From positions 3,534,001 through 3,598,000 of the forward strand of contig NZ_CP107964.1 of the NCBI RefSeq assembly GCF_041434935.1: 64,000 nt of DNA, written 5' to 3'. A model generated the notes under the pieces. The model did not search any database. It was not told the DNA's origin and saw nothing but the letters and a program-made list of their open reading frames with translations. The translations under genes were made by a program, and so were the position numbers. Positions 34,916 through 43,132 of the stretch are shown one piece after another (within the stretch, counting starts at the first letter, position 1; every line of letters begins with the position of its first letter). The stretch comes from Kitasatospora sp. NBC_00374 (GTDB lineage: Bacteria > Actinomycetota > Actinomycetes > Streptomycetales > Streptomycetaceae).

Positions 34916-35593
34916 GTGCGCGACCCACCCGGCGTCCTTGGGACCGTGCACCGACATGGCACCACCACCCGCGCCGAGGACTGCGGCGCAACACCCGAGG
35001 ACGAGCCCACCGATCCGGCCGCCCGGCCGGGGGTGTCGCGTCCGCTCCGGACGGTGGTGCGGATCCTCCTCGCGGTCCACCTGGTCGTCCTCGGCTGGCT
35101 GACGCTGCGTCCGCTGCCGGTCAGCTGGACCTACCCGGCCAACCTCACCCCGTTCGCGACCGTCCAGCAGTCGCTCTCGCTCGGCGGCTGGGCCGGTGCC
35201 CGGCAACTGGCCGGCGGACTGCTGCCGCTCGCACCGTTCGGGGTCCTGCTGCCGCTGGCCGGCGGACGGCTGCGGGCCGCGTGGCTGCCCTCGCTGTTCC
35301 GGACCGTCGGCGGCGCGGCGCTGCTGGCCACCGCCCTGGAGATCATGGAGGGTTGGGCCCCGGGACACGTGCTGAACGTGGACGACATCCTGCTCGGGAC
35401 GGCTGGCGCGGCCGTCTGCCACCTGGCCGTGGTGCCGGCCCTGCGGGCGCTGCTGCTGCGGGAGCGGCAGGCCCCGGCGGGCCCGCCGGAAACGGAACGG
35501 GACCGCCACCGGTACGCGCAGGCGTACGAGCGGACGGTCCCGGTCGCGGGGTTCGGAGGGCTCAGCCCTTCAGGTACTTCGACGCGTCGATGA
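34916..35593 (+). CDS. VanZ family membrane protein
   Basis: A 225-residue protein with a hydrophilic N terminus and four membrane segments (VVRILLAVHLVVLGWLTL, GGLLPLAPFGVLLPLA, GAALLATALEIMEGW, DDILLGTAGAAVCHLAVVPAL). The VanZ-like pattern is present: NLTPFATV, PFGVLLPL and the E...NVDDILLGTAGA block. VanZ of enterococci gives low-level teicoplanin resistance; the function in streptomycetes is unknown. The reading frame overlaps the 3' end of the convergent lipoprotein gene by 32 bp. The start is uncertain and could lie inside the first 35 residues. Confidence 0.8.
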   Translation: MRDPPGVLGTVHRHGTTTRAEDCGATPEDEPTDPAARPGVSRPLRTVVRILLAVHLVVLGWLTLRPLPVSWTYPANLTPFATVQQSLSLGGWAGARQLAGGLLPLAPFGVLLPLAGGRLRAAWLPSLFRTVGGAALLATALEIMEGWAPGHVLNVDDILLGTAGAAVCHLAVVPALRALLLRERQAPAGPPETERDRHRYAQAYERTVPVAGFGGLSPSGTSTRR

Positions 35594-36338
35594 CCTGCGC
35601 GGCCGGCGGCGCCGTCACGGTGACCGGCTTGCCGTAGTCGCTGAAGGTCATGGTGCCGGTGTCCGCACCGGTGGTGGCCAACTGCAGCAGGTACGGCTCG
35701 CCCTTCGCGGCCACCGCCATCTCCGCCTTGGTCGTCGCGTCGCCGTCCTTGATGACCACGGCGAGGTCCGCACCGACCTGCTTGGTGCCGCCCTTGGTCG
35801 CGCCCGCGGTGTCGTCGGCGCCGCTCTCGGTCTTGCCGATCGACTTCAGCGTCTCGATGCCCATGTCACAGAAGCTCGCCAGCTCCTTGACCCCGGCCGC
35901 CTCCGCGCCGCCCATCAGGTACTTGCCCGCCAGGGTCTTCGAGGTGCCCGCCGCGACCGACTTCTCCCAGAACGCGGCGTCCGGCTTCAGCCACACCGAG
36001 CCCGAGGTCCGCAGCAGGTCGAAGCTGCCCTTGTCGCCGAGGCTGACCTGACCGACGCAGTTGCCGGAGCTGTCCTCCGCCACCGAGCCGGCTATCTTCT
36101 GCCCCTCGGACGTGATGTCGAACGTCAGCTTGACCGAGGTCGCCTTGGCGCCGGCCTCCTGGGTCTTCTTGATGATCTCCGCCGCGGACAGGCTCTCCAG
36201 CCCGGCGGCGGACGGCGAGGCGGGGACCGCCTTCGCGTCGGTGCTCGTCTTCTTCTCCTCCGCCGGCCCGCAGGCGGTCACGCCGACGAGGCCGAGGGAG
36301 CAGAGCAGGGTGGCGGCAAGCAGCCGTGAGTTGCGCAT
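35562..36338 (-). CDS. LppX/LprG-like lipoprotein
   Basis: A 258-residue exported lipoprotein. Signal peptide LLAATLLCSLGLVGVTAC ends in the lipobox VTAC. The mature part has the alternating helix/strand pattern of LppX/LprA-F-G-like carriers (AAEIIKKTQEAGAKATSVKLTFDIT, GQVSLGDKGSFDLLRT, SVWLKPDAAFWEK, YLLQLATTGADTGTMTFSDYGKPV, ending IDASKYLKG). Such proteins in mycobacteria bind lipids; the ligand here is unknown. Confidence 0.82.
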   Translation of the reverse strand: MRNSRLLAATLLCSLGLVGVTACGPAEEKKTSTDAKAVPASPSAAGLESLSAAEIIKKTQEAGAKATSVKLTFDITSEGQKIAGSVAEDSSGNCVGQVSLGDKGSFDLLRTSGSVWLKPDAAFWEKSVAAGTSKTLAGKYLMGGAEAAGVKELASFCDMGIETLKSIGKTESGADDTAGATKGGTKQVGADLAVVIKDGDATTKAEMAVAAKGEPYLLQLATTGADTGTMTFSDYGKPVTVTAPPAAQVIDASKYLKG

Positions 36339-36516
36339 GTGTGGTGTGTTCCTTGCAGAGACCGATTGGGTTACCCAACCCGCGCGGCCGGCCGCCGCAC
36401 GACACCCCCACGCGCGACCCCGGCTCGGACTGCGCGGTGGCGCCCAAGCATCTCACCCCTCCATTCGCGGGCAGGAGAGGGGTCTCACGCTTTACCTCAC
36501 CATGGGTTTCGCTGAT

Positions 36517-36774
36517 TCAAAACAGAACTTCGACTTTCCAGCACCATTCGCCGAATTCGCCGTCAGCACCTCCGACATACGCCCGACAGCCCACCAGAAC
36601 CGCTGGGACGACCTCGTGGCAGGCATATTCGATCTCGATGTTTCTGGTGCCGAAATAGCCCGGCCCGTAGGCCCGAAGGCTTTCACTGATGCCGCCAAGG
36701 TAGCGCTCGCGAAGCCCGGAACCGCCGACTCGGACGAGTGAGCCGTCCATGAACGAGTCGAGGTGGACCGCCAT
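36517..36774 (-). CDS. Hypothetical protein, probably a gene remnant
   Basis: A frame encoding MAVHLDSFMDGSLVRVGG...YGPGYFGTRNIEIEYACHE...GEFGEWCWKVEVLF. The protein-like composition, with Trp/Cys/Tyr near the end, continues upstream of this ATG to about 36840 (LRGHRDLPEDQVDRVINLSRE) without a good start, then dissolves into Arg/Pro/Gly-rich sequence. Base composition is less GC-rich than the neighbours. It looks like the C-terminal part of a transferred gene that has lost its 5' end. The family is not recognised. Confidence 0.4.
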   Translation of the reverse strand: MAVHLDSFMDGSLVRVGGSGLRERYLGGISESLRAYGPGYFGTRNIEIEYACHEVVPAVLVGCRAYVGGADGEFGEWCWKVEVLF

Positions 36775-37108
36775 CTCCCGCGACAGGTTGATGACCCTGT
36801 CGACTTGATCCTCAGGCAGGTCGCGATGCCCTCGCAGGGCGGACTCCCGGAATGGGCGCGCCGCTGACGGGGCTGCACTCCTCCCGCCGGCCGCCGACGG
36901 CACCGGGAGGGGGAGGCCGCCGCGCGGTTCCGGCCCGGGGTCGGGGACCGGCCCTGAGACTCCCCTGAGTCCGGGGCCCCGCGACCCGGGAAGAGTTGAG
37001 GGGCCGGGATCACCACCGGGGCTGACGTGAGACCGCCTGCGGGGACGCAGGATGGAGTCATGCCCACCGGAGAGACCGGCACCGGGCCACATCACCTCGG
37101 AGACCTCG
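36775..37108 (+). other. Intergenic stretch, no intact gene
   Basis: The first 65 bp probably belong to the truncated hypothetical gene on the minus strand. The rest (36840-37108) is GC-rich with CCGGG-type repeats and the promoter/leader of the pspC-domain gene. No further feature seen. Confidence 0.45.
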
Positions 37109-37294
37109 ATGAGCCGCCGCCTTGCCCGCCCCCGCCACAACCGCGTCATCGCCGGCGTCTGCGCCGGGATCGCCGAGCGGTTCGGCCTCGCCCCGTGGAC
37201 CGTCCGGACGATCGCCCTGCTCTCCTGCCTGCTGCCCGGCCCGCAGTTCCTGATCTACCTGGCTCTGTGGCTGGTGCTCCCCCAGGAGGCGTGA
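37109..37294 (+). CDS. Small PspC-domain protein
   Basis: A 61-residue protein consisting of little more than a PspC domain: MSRRLARPRHNRVIAGVCAGIAERFGLAPWTVRTIALLSCLLPGPQFLIYLALWLVLPQEA. The domain has an amphipathic N-terminal part and one membrane helix. PspC domains take part in envelope-stress signalling. The ATG follows CGGAGA. A strong terminator follows. Confidence 0.9.
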   Translation: MSRRLARPRHNRVIAGVCAGIAERFGLAPWTVRTIALLSCLLPGPQFLIYLALWLVLPQEA

Positions 37295-37307
37295 GCACGG
37301 CCGGCGA

Positions 37308-37356
37308 ACGGCCGAGGGCCGCTCCCCCGCGAAACGGGGAAGCGGCCCTCGGCCGT
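37308..37356. terminator. Terminator downstream of the PspC gene
   Basis: About 20 paired bases: ACGGCCGAGGGCCGCT then CCCC, loop around GCGAAAC, then GGGG and AGCGGCCCTCGGCCGT. It sits between the convergent PspC gene and the small exported-protein gene, so it may serve both. Confidence 0.85.
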
Positions 37357-37368
37357 CGAACGCGAGGA

Positions 37369-37788
37369 CTAGCCGATGCCGGGGACCGCGCCGGGCGCGC
37401 CACCGAGGCTGCTGATCGTGCCGATGACACCGCCGACCGGGGTCTTCGACAGACCCTGCCCGCCGGGGACGGACTCCAGGCCGCCCACGCGGTTCGCACC
37501 CGCGGCGCGCATGCCGTCGGCGACCGGGGCCTCGGCGGCCGGGGCGGGGGTCAGCGGGCTCGCCACCCCCAGGGTGCCGACGGCCTCGGTCACCTCGCCG
37601 CCACCGGGGACCTTGTTGACGGCACCGGTCGCGGCGGTGGCCGCCGTACCCGCGACCTCGGGGTTGGCCAGCGTGGTCGGGAGTCCGAGGCCGCCGGCGC
37701 CGGCGGCAGAGGCGGTACCTGCGGCGACGGCGGCGATCGCGACGCCGAGCACAGCCGTACCGGCAGCCTTGAGAGTGGCCTGCTTCAT
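37369..37788 (-). CDS. Small secreted Ala/Gly-rich protein
   Basis: A 139-residue protein with a signal peptide (MKQATLKAAGTAVLGVAIAAVAAGTASAA). The mature part is low in charge and rich in Gly/Ala/Val/Pro (LGLPTTLANPEVAGTAATAATGAVNKVPGGGEVTEAVGTLG). It has no cysteine or recognisable domain. The ATG at 37788 follows GAGGATCACC. Proteins of this type are common in streptomycetes and often mislabelled; the function is unknown. Confidence 0.75.
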   Translation of the reverse strand: MKQATLKAAGTAVLGVAIAAVAAGTASAAGAGGLGLPTTLANPEVAGTAATAATGAVNKVPGGGEVTEAVGTLGVASPLTPAPAAEAPVADGMRAAGANRVGGLESVPGGQGLSKTPVGGVIGTISSLGGAPGAVPGIG

Positions 37789-37931
37789 GTGGTGATCCTC
37801 GTCCTCGTCGGGCCGGCGCGTGCACGGGACGGCCCGGGGGCCGCCGGCATCACGCCGTGTCAGAAGTGACTGACACACCGTAGTGACAAGGCCCTTCGCA
37901 GACCAAAGACAGGTCACCCTCCCGGGTTACC

Positions 37932-37977
37932 GCTCGAACGGGTGCCGGACGGCGAGGCGGTCGGCACCCGTTCGAGC
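37932..37977 (-). terminator. Terminator of the adenosine deaminase gene
   Basis: Exact 15-bp arms (GCTCGAACGGGTGCC and GGCACCCGTTCGAGC) with a 16-base loop, 6 bp beyond the add stop codon on the minus strand. Confidence 0.85.
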
Positions 37978-37982
37978 ACCCG

Positions 37983-39131
37983 TCAGGCGCGGGCCTGGAA
38001 CAGCCACTCCGCCTTCAGCTCGGCGTAGCCGGGCTTGATCACGTCGTTGATCATCGCCAGCCGCTCGTCGAAGGGCAGGAAGGCCGACTTCATCGCGTTG
38101 ACGGTGAACCACTCCATGTCGCCCAGGGTGTAGTTGAAAGCCTCCACCAGGTGGCCGAACTCCTGGCTCATGCTGGTGCCGCTCATCAGCCGGTTGTCGG
38201 TGTTGACGGTGACCCGGAACTTCAGCCGGCTGAGCAGTCCGATCGGGTGCTCGGCGTACGAGGCCGCGGCCGCGGTCTGCAGGTTGGAGGTGGGGCACAT
38301 CTCCAGCGGGACGCGCTTGTCGCGCACGTACGCGGCCAGCCGGCCGAGCTCGACCCGGCCGTCCTCGTGCACGGTGATGTCGTCGACGATCCGCACGCCG
38401 TGGCCGAGGCGGTCGGCGCCGCAGCACTGCAGGGCCTCCCAGATCGACGGCAGGCCGAACGCCTCGCCGGCGTGGATGGTGAAGTGGTTGTTCTCGCCCT
38501 TGAGGTAGTCGAAGGCGGCCTGGTGGCGGGTGGGCGGGTGACCGGCCTCGGCGCCGGCGATGTCGAAGCCGACCACGCCCTGGTCGCGGTGGCGGTTGGC
38601 CAGCTCGGCGATCTCCTGCGAGCGGGCGGCGTGCCGCATCGCGGTGATCAGGGTGCCGACCCGGATCCGGTGGCCGGCCGCGCGGGCGTTGGCCTCGCCG
38701 AGACGGAAGCCCTCGTTCACGGCCTCGACGACCTGGTCGAGGGTGAGGCCGGCCTCCAGGTGCTGCTCGGGGGCGTAGCGGACCTCGGCGTACACGACGC
38801 CGTCGGCGGCCAGGTCCTCGGCGCAGTCCGCGGCGACCTTGATCAGCGCCTCACGGGTCTGCATCACGGCGCAGGTGTGGGCGAAGGTCTCCAGGTAGCG
38901 GACCAGCGAGCCGGAGTCGGCGGCCTCACGGAACCAGACACCGAGCTTGACCGGGTCGGTGGTCGGCAGGCCCTGATAGCCGCAGGCGGCGGCCAGCTCG
39001 ACGACGGTCTCGGGGCGGAGCCCGCCGTCCAGGTGGTCGTGCAGGAGCACCTTCGGGGCGCGGGCGATCTGGTCGGGCGTGGGAATGCGGGGGCCGGTGG
39101 TGCCCGCGGCGGCAGGGGTGTGGGTCTCCAT
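37983..39131 (-). CDS. add: Adenosine deaminase
   Basis: A 382-residue amidohydrolase converting (deoxy)adenosine to (deoxy)inosine. Zinc and catalytic residues are visible: [11 protein letters not shown] (metal His pair), IHAGEAFG (His/Glu), RLGHGVRI (catalytic His) and VNTDNRLM (metal Asp). The length suits the actinobacterial enzyme. Its product feeds PunA. The ATG at 39131 is six bases after a TACCAT hexamer, so the transcript is predicted leaderless, and the salvage operator lies four bases further upstream. Confidence 0.95.
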   Translation of the reverse strand: METHTPAAAGTTGPRIPTPDQIARAPKVLLHDHLDGGLRPETVVELAAACGYQGLPTTDPVKLGVWFREAADSGSLVRYLETFAHTCAVMQTREALIKVAADCAEDLAADGVVYAEVRYAPEQHLEAGLTLDQVVEAVNEGFRLGEANARAAGHRIRVGTLITAMRHAARSQEIAELANRHRDQGVVGFDIAGAEAGHPPTRHQAAFDYLKGENNHFTIHAGEAFGLPSIWEALQCCGADRLGHGVRIVDDITVHEDGRVELGRLAAYVRDKRVPLEMCPTSNLQTAAAASYAEHPIGLLSRLKFRVTVNTDNRLMSGTSMSQEFGHLVEAFNYTLGDMEWFTVNAMKSAFLPFDERLAMINDVIKPGYAELKAEWLFQARA

Positions 39132-39159
39132 TGCGAGATGGTAGCTCCTACGCGCGTAG
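39132..39159 (-). promoter_or_regulatory. add promoter with salvage-regulon operator
   Basis: On the minus strand CTACGCGCGTAG (39148-39159) is followed by GAGC and the -10 TACCAT (39143-39138), then six bases to the ATG. Geometry is nearly the same as at deoC. Confidence 0.75.
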
Positions 39160-39204
39160 ATTTCTACCTCGCCGCGCCGCACGCCCACCATTGGCCCCAC
39201 CCGT

Positions 39205-40161
39205 TCAATCGTGCTCCAGCAGCCGCCCCTTCCGGGACAGCACGAAATCGCGGAACGCCGCCACCGGCGGGGTGAGCGGCCGACCGGCGACCCAGGCCAG
39301 CCCGATCGCCCGGCGGGTCCGCGGCGCGGTCACCTCCAGCTCCACCACCCCGGGCCTGGCCACCAGCGCGGGCGGCAGCAGCGCCACACCGAGGCCGGCC
39401 GCCACCAGCCCGCGCAGCGTCTCCGCCTCCTCCCCCTCGAAGGCGATCCGCGGAGCGAAACCGGCCTCCGCACAGAAGCCGTCGGTGATCATGCGCAGGC
39501 CGTAACCCTCCTCCACCGCCACGAACGGCTCCTGCGCCACCTCCGCCAGCCGGATCCGCCGCCGCCCGGCCAGCCGGTGGTCGGCGGGCACCGCCAGGTG
39601 CAGCCGCTGCTCGTCCAGCGGCCGGGCCACCAGGTCCGGCGAGTCGGGCAGCGGCGAGACCAGGCAGAGGTCCAGCTCGCCCTCGCGCATCCGGTCCAGC
39701 ATCGCGGCCACGTAGTCCTGCGCCAGCTGGAACCGCACCCGCGGGTGGCCGGCCCGGAAGTCCCGCAGCAGGGCGGGCACCGCGTCCGTCCCCATCGTGT
39801 GCAGGAACCCGAAGGCCACCCGCCCGGCCGTCGGGTCGTCCTCCGCCCGGGCCGCCTCCGCCCCACGCTCCAACTCCGCCAGCGCCCGCTCCACCGAGCC
39901 GAGCAGCAGCCGCCCGGCCCTGGTCAACCGCACCGCCCGGCCCTGCCGGGCCAGCAGGTCCACCCCCAATTCCGACTCCAGCCGGGCCACCGCGCGGGAC
40001 AGCGTCGGCTGCGGCATGTCCAGCAGCTGCGCGGCCCGGGTGACATGTTCCAGTCTCGCCACCGCCGCGAACTGGGCCAGCTGCGGGGCCAGTCGGACCA
40101 CCGCCGAATCCGGGTCGAGCTCGGCGGGGCGCACCGGCGGTGAGCTGTCCTCATGCGTCAT
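39205..40161 (-). CDS. LysR family transcriptional regulator
   Basis: A 318-residue LysR regulator. Helix-turn-helix: [53 protein letters not shown]. The co-inducer domain follows ([73 protein letters not shown]). It is divergent from the MFS gene, which it most likely controls; nested inverted repeats fill the 63-bp gap. The regulator/transporter pair resembles the YnfM/YnfL-type arrangement. Confidence 0.93.
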   Translation of the reverse strand: MTHEDSSPPVRPAELDPDSAVVRLAPQLAQFAAVARLEHVTRAAQLLDMPQPTLSRAVARLESELGVDLLARQGRAVRLTRAGRLLLGSVERALAELERGAEAARAEDDPTAGRVAFGFLHTMGTDAVPALLRDFRAGHPRVRFQLAQDYVAAMLDRMREGELDLCLVSPLPDSPDLVARPLDEQRLHLAVPADHRLAGRRRIRLAEVAQEPFVAVEEGYGLRMITDGFCAEAGFAPRIAFEGEEAETLRGLVAAGLGVALLPPALVARPGVVELEVTAPRTRRAIGLAWVAGRPLTPPVAAFRDFVLSRKGRLLEHD

Positions 40162-40197
40162 GGCATGAATTCTGGCTTGTTCATGCATTGGACGCAT
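40153..40197. promoter_or_regulatory. Nested inverted repeats in the LysR-MFS divergent promoter
   Basis: Outer arms ATGCGTC (40153-40159) and GACGCAT (40191-40197); inner arms GCATGAA (40163-40169) and TTCATGC (40180-40186). The array is symmetric about 40175 and overlaps the LysR start codon. Typical placement for a LysR binding site. Confidence 0.6.
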
Positions 40198-40224
40198 CAG
40201 GCGCGCCGGTCCTACCGTCAGGAC

Positions 40225-41574
40225 ATGCCGCCTGCCAGTACCGGGGCATCCGCAGCCACACTGCCGGGTGCCCTTCCCCAGTCGTCCCCAGCCGCCTCCG
40301 CCGAATCCGTCGCCGACACCCGTCTGCGTCCCGGCGACCGCTCCTTCCGGCGCGCCAACCTCGCGCTGTTCGCCGCCGGGATCGCCACCTTCGTCCTGCT
40401 GTACGCCACCCAGGGCCTGCTGCCGCTCCTCTCGGACGACCTCAACCTGACTCCCGGCCAGGCGAGTTGGACGGCCTCCGCCGCCACCCTCGGCCTCGCC
40501 GTGGCGCTCCTGCCGGCCAGCGCACTCTCCGACCGGTACGGGCGCACCGCGGTGATGACCGCCTCCGTGCTCGCCGCCACCGCCGTGGCCCTGCTGCTGC
40601 CCCTGGCCCCCGACCTGACCACCCTGACCGTGCTGCGGGCCGTCCAGGGCGCGGCCCTCGCCGGGCTCCCGGCCACCGCGATGGCGTACCTCGCCGAGGA
40701 GATCCACCCGAGCGCACTGGCCTCTGCGATGGGCCTGTACGTGGCGGGCAACTCGATCGGCGGCATGGGCGGCCGGCTGGTCTCCGGCTGGGCCGGGGCC
40801 GCCTGGGGCTGGCGCTGGGGCCTGGCCGCGTCGGCGGCCGTCGCCCTGCTCGCCGCCCTCGCCTTCCGGCTGCTGATCCCCGCCGCCCGCCAGTTCCGCC
40901 GCACCCCCGTCGACGCCCGGGCCCTCGGCCGCACGGTCTGCGCCCACCTGCGCGACCCGCTGCTGCTGCGGCTGTACGCGCTGGGCGCCCTGTTCATGGC
41001 CGTCTTCGGAGCGGTCTACAACACCGTCGGCTACCGGCTCACCTCGGCGCCGTTCGGCCTCCCGCAGTCGGTCGCCGCCTCGATCTTCGTGGTCTACCTG
41101 GTCGGCACCGTCGCCTCCGCCAACGCGGGCCGCCTCACCGGCCGCCTCGGCCGGCGCGGCACCCTGTACGTCGCCATCGGCACCACCGCCACCGGCCTGC
41201 TGCTCTCGCTCGGCGGCTCCCTGCTGTGCGCGCTGCTCGGCCTGGCCCTGATCACCGCAGGCTTCTTCATCGGCCACGCCACCGCCTCCTCCTCGGTCGG
41301 CCGCACCGCCGGCCACGGCCGCGCCCAGGCGTCCGCGCTCTACCTGATCGCCTACTACCTGGGCAACAGCCTCGGCGGCACCATCGGCGCCGACGCCTAC
41401 CACGCGGCCGGCTGGTCCGGCGCGGCCGCCGTCGGCCTGGCCGCGATGACCCTGGCGGCCGGCGTCACCCTCTACGCGACCCGCCAGGCGATCCGGGCCA
41501 GGCGGAAAGTCTTCCGGGCAGACTTTCCGCCGAGTAGAGACGTGAAGGAGATCAAGCGTCGTGCCGACGTATGA
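40225..41574 (+). CDS. MFS transporter (YnfM-like drug/arabinose exporter type)
   Basis: A 449-residue transporter with twelve hydrophobic segments. The loop 2-3 motif appears as SALSDRYGRTAVM, and RAVQGAALAGLPATAMAYLAEEI and LYVAGNSIGGMGGRLVSGW are typical of the YnfM-type branch. ATG at 40225; a TACCGT hexamer seven bases upstream suggests a leaderless mRNA. The C terminus is odd: coding sequence runs through a 12-bp terminator-like hairpin (41501-41531) and overlaps the next gene by 14 bp, so the original stop may have been displaced. Part of this gene is duplicated as a relic at 41959-42040. Confidence 0.9.
   Translation: MPPASTGASAATLPGALPQSSPAASAESVADTRLRPGDRSFRRANLALFAAGIATFVLLYATQGLLPLLSDDLNLTPGQASWTASAATLGLAVALLPASALSDRYGRTAVMTASVLAATAVALLLPLAPDLTTLTVLRAVQGAALAGLPATAMAYLAEEIHPSALASAMGLYVAGNSIGGMGGRLVSGWAGAAWGWRWGLAASAAVALLAALAFRLLIPAARQFRRTPVDARALGRTVCAHLRDPLLLRLYALGALFMAVFGAVYNTVGYRLTSAPFGLPQSVAASIFVVYLVGTVASANAGRLTGRLGRRGTLYVAIGTTATGLLLSLGGSLLCALLGLALITAGFFIGHATASSSVGRTAGHGRAQASALYLIAYYLGNSLGGTIGADAYHAAGWSGAAAVGLAAMTLAAGVTLYATRQAIRARRKVFRADFPPSRDVKEIKRRADV
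41501..41531 (+). terminator. Hairpin inside the 3' end of the MFS gene
   Basis: Exact 12-bp arms GGCGGAAAGTCT and AGACTTTCCGCC with a 7-base loop. It looks like a terminator but lies within the open reading frame, 43 bp before the stop codon. Confidence 0.6.
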
Positions 41575-41851
41575 GTCTCTCGCCCATTTCCTTCGAGACT
41601 GGAAACATCTCGATGCCGCTCAGAAAGCCGCGTTCCTGGTCGCGGTGGCGCAGTTCGTAGCGGACCTGCAGGCCGGTCAAGGCTTCCGACGCGGCCTGCG
41701 GGTGAAGAAGATGCAGGGCCACCCGGACGTATGGGAGCTCAGTTGGGCACCCGATGGACGGGCCACCTTCAGCTACGGCGAGCCGGTCCAAGCCGGTCAG
41801 CCGCGTATCGTGTGGCGTCGAATCGGCACCGACATCTTCAATCGCCCCTGA
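41561..41851 (+). CDS. RelE/ParE-like small protein (possible toxin)
   Basis: A 96-residue protein: PTYESLAHFLRDWKHLDAAQKAAFLVAVAQFVADLQAG, then FRRGLRVKKMQGHPDVWELSWAPDGRATFSYGEPV...PRIVWRRIGTDIF. The C-terminal pattern (basic LRVKKM, WELSWAPDGRATFSYG, IVWRRIGTDIF) resembles RelE/HigB-type mRNA interferases. No obvious antitoxin gene adjoins it. The GTG start overlaps the MFS stop by 14 bp. Third-codon positions are less GC-rich than in neighbours, suggesting acquisition. Confidence 0.6.
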   Translation: MPTYESLAHFLRDWKHLDAAQKAAFLVAVAQFVADLQAGQGFRRGLRVKKMQGHPDVWELSWAPDGRATFSYGEPVQAGQPRIVWRRIGTDIFNRP

Positions 41852-41901
41852 GACGCGGACTTACGGCCGCCCCGAAGCAGCGACGGCCACCTCGCATTCC
41901 C

Positions 41902-42040
41902 CCGCCGGGCGGCCGGAGCCATCATCTGCCGTAGTCGGCCCCCCGGAACTCTCCGACCCTGCTGTGCGCCCTGCTCGGCCTGGTCCTGATCACCGCCGGC
42001 TTCTTCTACGCCACCCGCCTGACGATCCCGGCCCGGCGCG
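41902..42040 (+). pseudogene. Recombination scar: fragments of a small island gene and of the MFS gene
   Basis: 41902-41961 matches 42899-42958 (inside the 58-residue gene at 42841-43017) at about 57 of 60 bases. Directly joined to it, 41959-42006 matches MFS bases 41221-41268 at about 45 of 48. The following 32 bases resemble the MFS 3' end (from 41472). Translated, the MFS part reads LLCALLGLVLITAGFF joined to YATRLTIPARR, a membrane segment fused to the C-terminal tail. This is a deletion-fusion relic with no function of its own. Confidence 0.8.
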
Positions 42041-42065
42041 CGCCTGCCCTGGATACACTCCGAGC

Positions 42066-42620
42066 ATGAGCATCGATCCGGCTGCGTACGCCCGGTTGCG
42101 CGAGATCGCAGATGAGCTCCCCCAGGTACCGGGGATCAGCAAGATAGAGATCGCCGACGGCGAGATCGTCATGATGATGTCGCCCGTGAAGCAGCACGAA
42201 CTCGCGGTCATCCGCATCGCACGGCAGCTCAATGAGCAGCTCCCCCGGACGCACCCCGGTCACATCGCACACGGCGGGGCCGACCTTGAGGATGCCGGGC
42301 TGGGGCGGCTCCGCAATCCCGACCTCATGGTGTTCCCTGAGGCTGCCATGGAGACGGCGGGTCGGGCTCTGCAGCCCCATGAGGTCGTCCTGGTGATGGA
42401 AGTCGTGTCCCGGTCGAACCCCGAGAACGACTACGAGAACAAGGTCCGCGACTACGCCGCCATGGGTATCCCGCTCTACCTCCTGGTCGACCCGCGGGAC
42501 GGCACCGGCATCGTCCACTCGCAGCCCGGCTTCGCATCACGGGAGAAGTTCGTGTTCGGCGACACCGTCACCGTGGGGCCGTGGCGGGTCGACACCACCG
42601 GGCTGCGAACCTACGGCTGA
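42066..42620 (+). CDS. Uma2 family (DUF820) PD-(D/E)XK nuclease-like protein
   Basis: A 184-residue Uma2 protein. The restriction-endonuclease-like core is visible: ELPQVPGISKIEIADGEIVMM, then NPDLMVFPEAAM (catalytic Asp), VLVMEVVSRSNPENDYENKVRDYAAMGIPLYLLVDP (ExK plus a downstream Lys/Tyr). The family is common in cyanobacteria and streptomycetes, with uncertain function. The ATG at 42066 has TACACT seven bases upstream. It converges with, and slightly overlaps, the minus-strand gene ending at 42611. Confidence 0.88.
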   Translation: MSIDPAAYARLREIADELPQVPGISKIEIADGEIVMMMSPVKQHELAVIRIARQLNEQLPRTHPGHIAHGGADLEDAGLGRLRNPDLMVFPEAAMETAGRALQPHEVVLVMEVVSRSNPENDYENKVRDYAAMGIPLYLLVDPRDGTGIVHSQPGFASREKFVFGDTVTVGPWRVDTTGLRTYG

Positions 42621-42844
42621 GCGGGGCGTACCGCCGCCACCTCGCACCGGAGCATCCCGGCCGACGAGCACCCCGGCCGGTCCGCCCACTCGACGACGGG
42701 AAGCAGTGACGCCTGCACCTCGGCATCGCGAGGCCGGCCCGTCGACACCCGGAAGCAGCCGGGCAGTCGTAGCAACTGAACGTCCGCGTCGGCCAGCAGC
42801 GCCAGCATCCCCGCGATGAAGTACGCCCGGGCCAACGGGTTCAC
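42611..42844 (-). CDS. Small hypothetical island protein (77 aa)
   Basis: Begins VNPLARAYFIAGMLALLADADVQLLRLPGCFRVSTG and ends CEVAAVRPAQP. The GTG start overlaps the stop of the upstream 58-residue gene (GTGA), so the two are translationally coupled. Similar small genes accompany HTH-DUF5753/DUF397 loci in streptomycetes, from memory. No domain recognised. Its 3' end overlaps the Uma2 gene by 10 bp. Confidence 0.55.
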   Translation of the reverse strand: MNPLARAYFIAGMLALLADADVQLLRLPGCFRVSTGRPRDAEVQASLLPVVEWADRPGCSSAGMLRCEVAAVRPAQP

Positions 42845-43017
42845 TCCCCCACCGCCTGCGCCCGCGCGGCACCGGGCTCCACGTCCCACTCGATGCCGCC
42901 GCCGGGCGGCCGGAGCCACCATCTGCCGTAGTCGGCACCCCGGAACTCCCCGACCCTGCCGGTCTCCTCCTCGACCACCCGCTCACCGAGCCGGGGAACG
43001 GGCTGCGCACTCGCCAT
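42841..43017 (-). CDS. Small hypothetical island protein (58 aa)
   Basis: MASAQPVPRLGERVVEEETGRVGEFRG...WWLRPPGGGIEWDVEPGAAR. The pattern (G-x-V-V-x-D/E-x-x-x-G-R-V-G-E-F, then LRP-x-GGG-x-EW-x-x-P) is one I associate with small streptomycete proteins near HTH-DUF397 pairs. The ATG at 43017 has GAAGGAG upstream. Divergent from the HTH regulator. A 60-bp piece of this gene is duplicated at 41902-41961. Confidence 0.65.
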   Translation of the reverse strand: MASAQPVPRLGERVVEEETGRVGEFRGADYGRWWLRPPGGGIEWDVEPGAARAQAVGE

Positions 43018-43056
43018 GAACTGCTCCTTCACGAAGGTCAACTACTTTCCGTGCAC

Positions 43057-43073
43057 CCATGGTCACGCCATGG
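43057..43073. promoter_or_regulatory. CCATGG-TCACG-CCATGG element in the island divergent promoter
   Basis: Two copies of the self-complementary hexamer CCATGG separated by five bases, between the 58-residue gene and the HTH regulator. It lies 5 bp upstream of a possible -10 TACCCT (43078-43083) for the regulator. A candidate binding site for the encoded HTH protein. Confidence 0.4.
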
Positions 43074-43132
43074 CGCTACCCTGTGAAGGCGCGGCACGTC
43101 CGCACCGGTGCTGAGGACATGGGGGCACGCAG

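Noticed and set aside
36061..36741. Plus-strand frame opposite the LppX-like lipoprotein
   Set aside because: It is the antisense of a well-supported lipoprotein gene, with no ribosome-binding site or domain.
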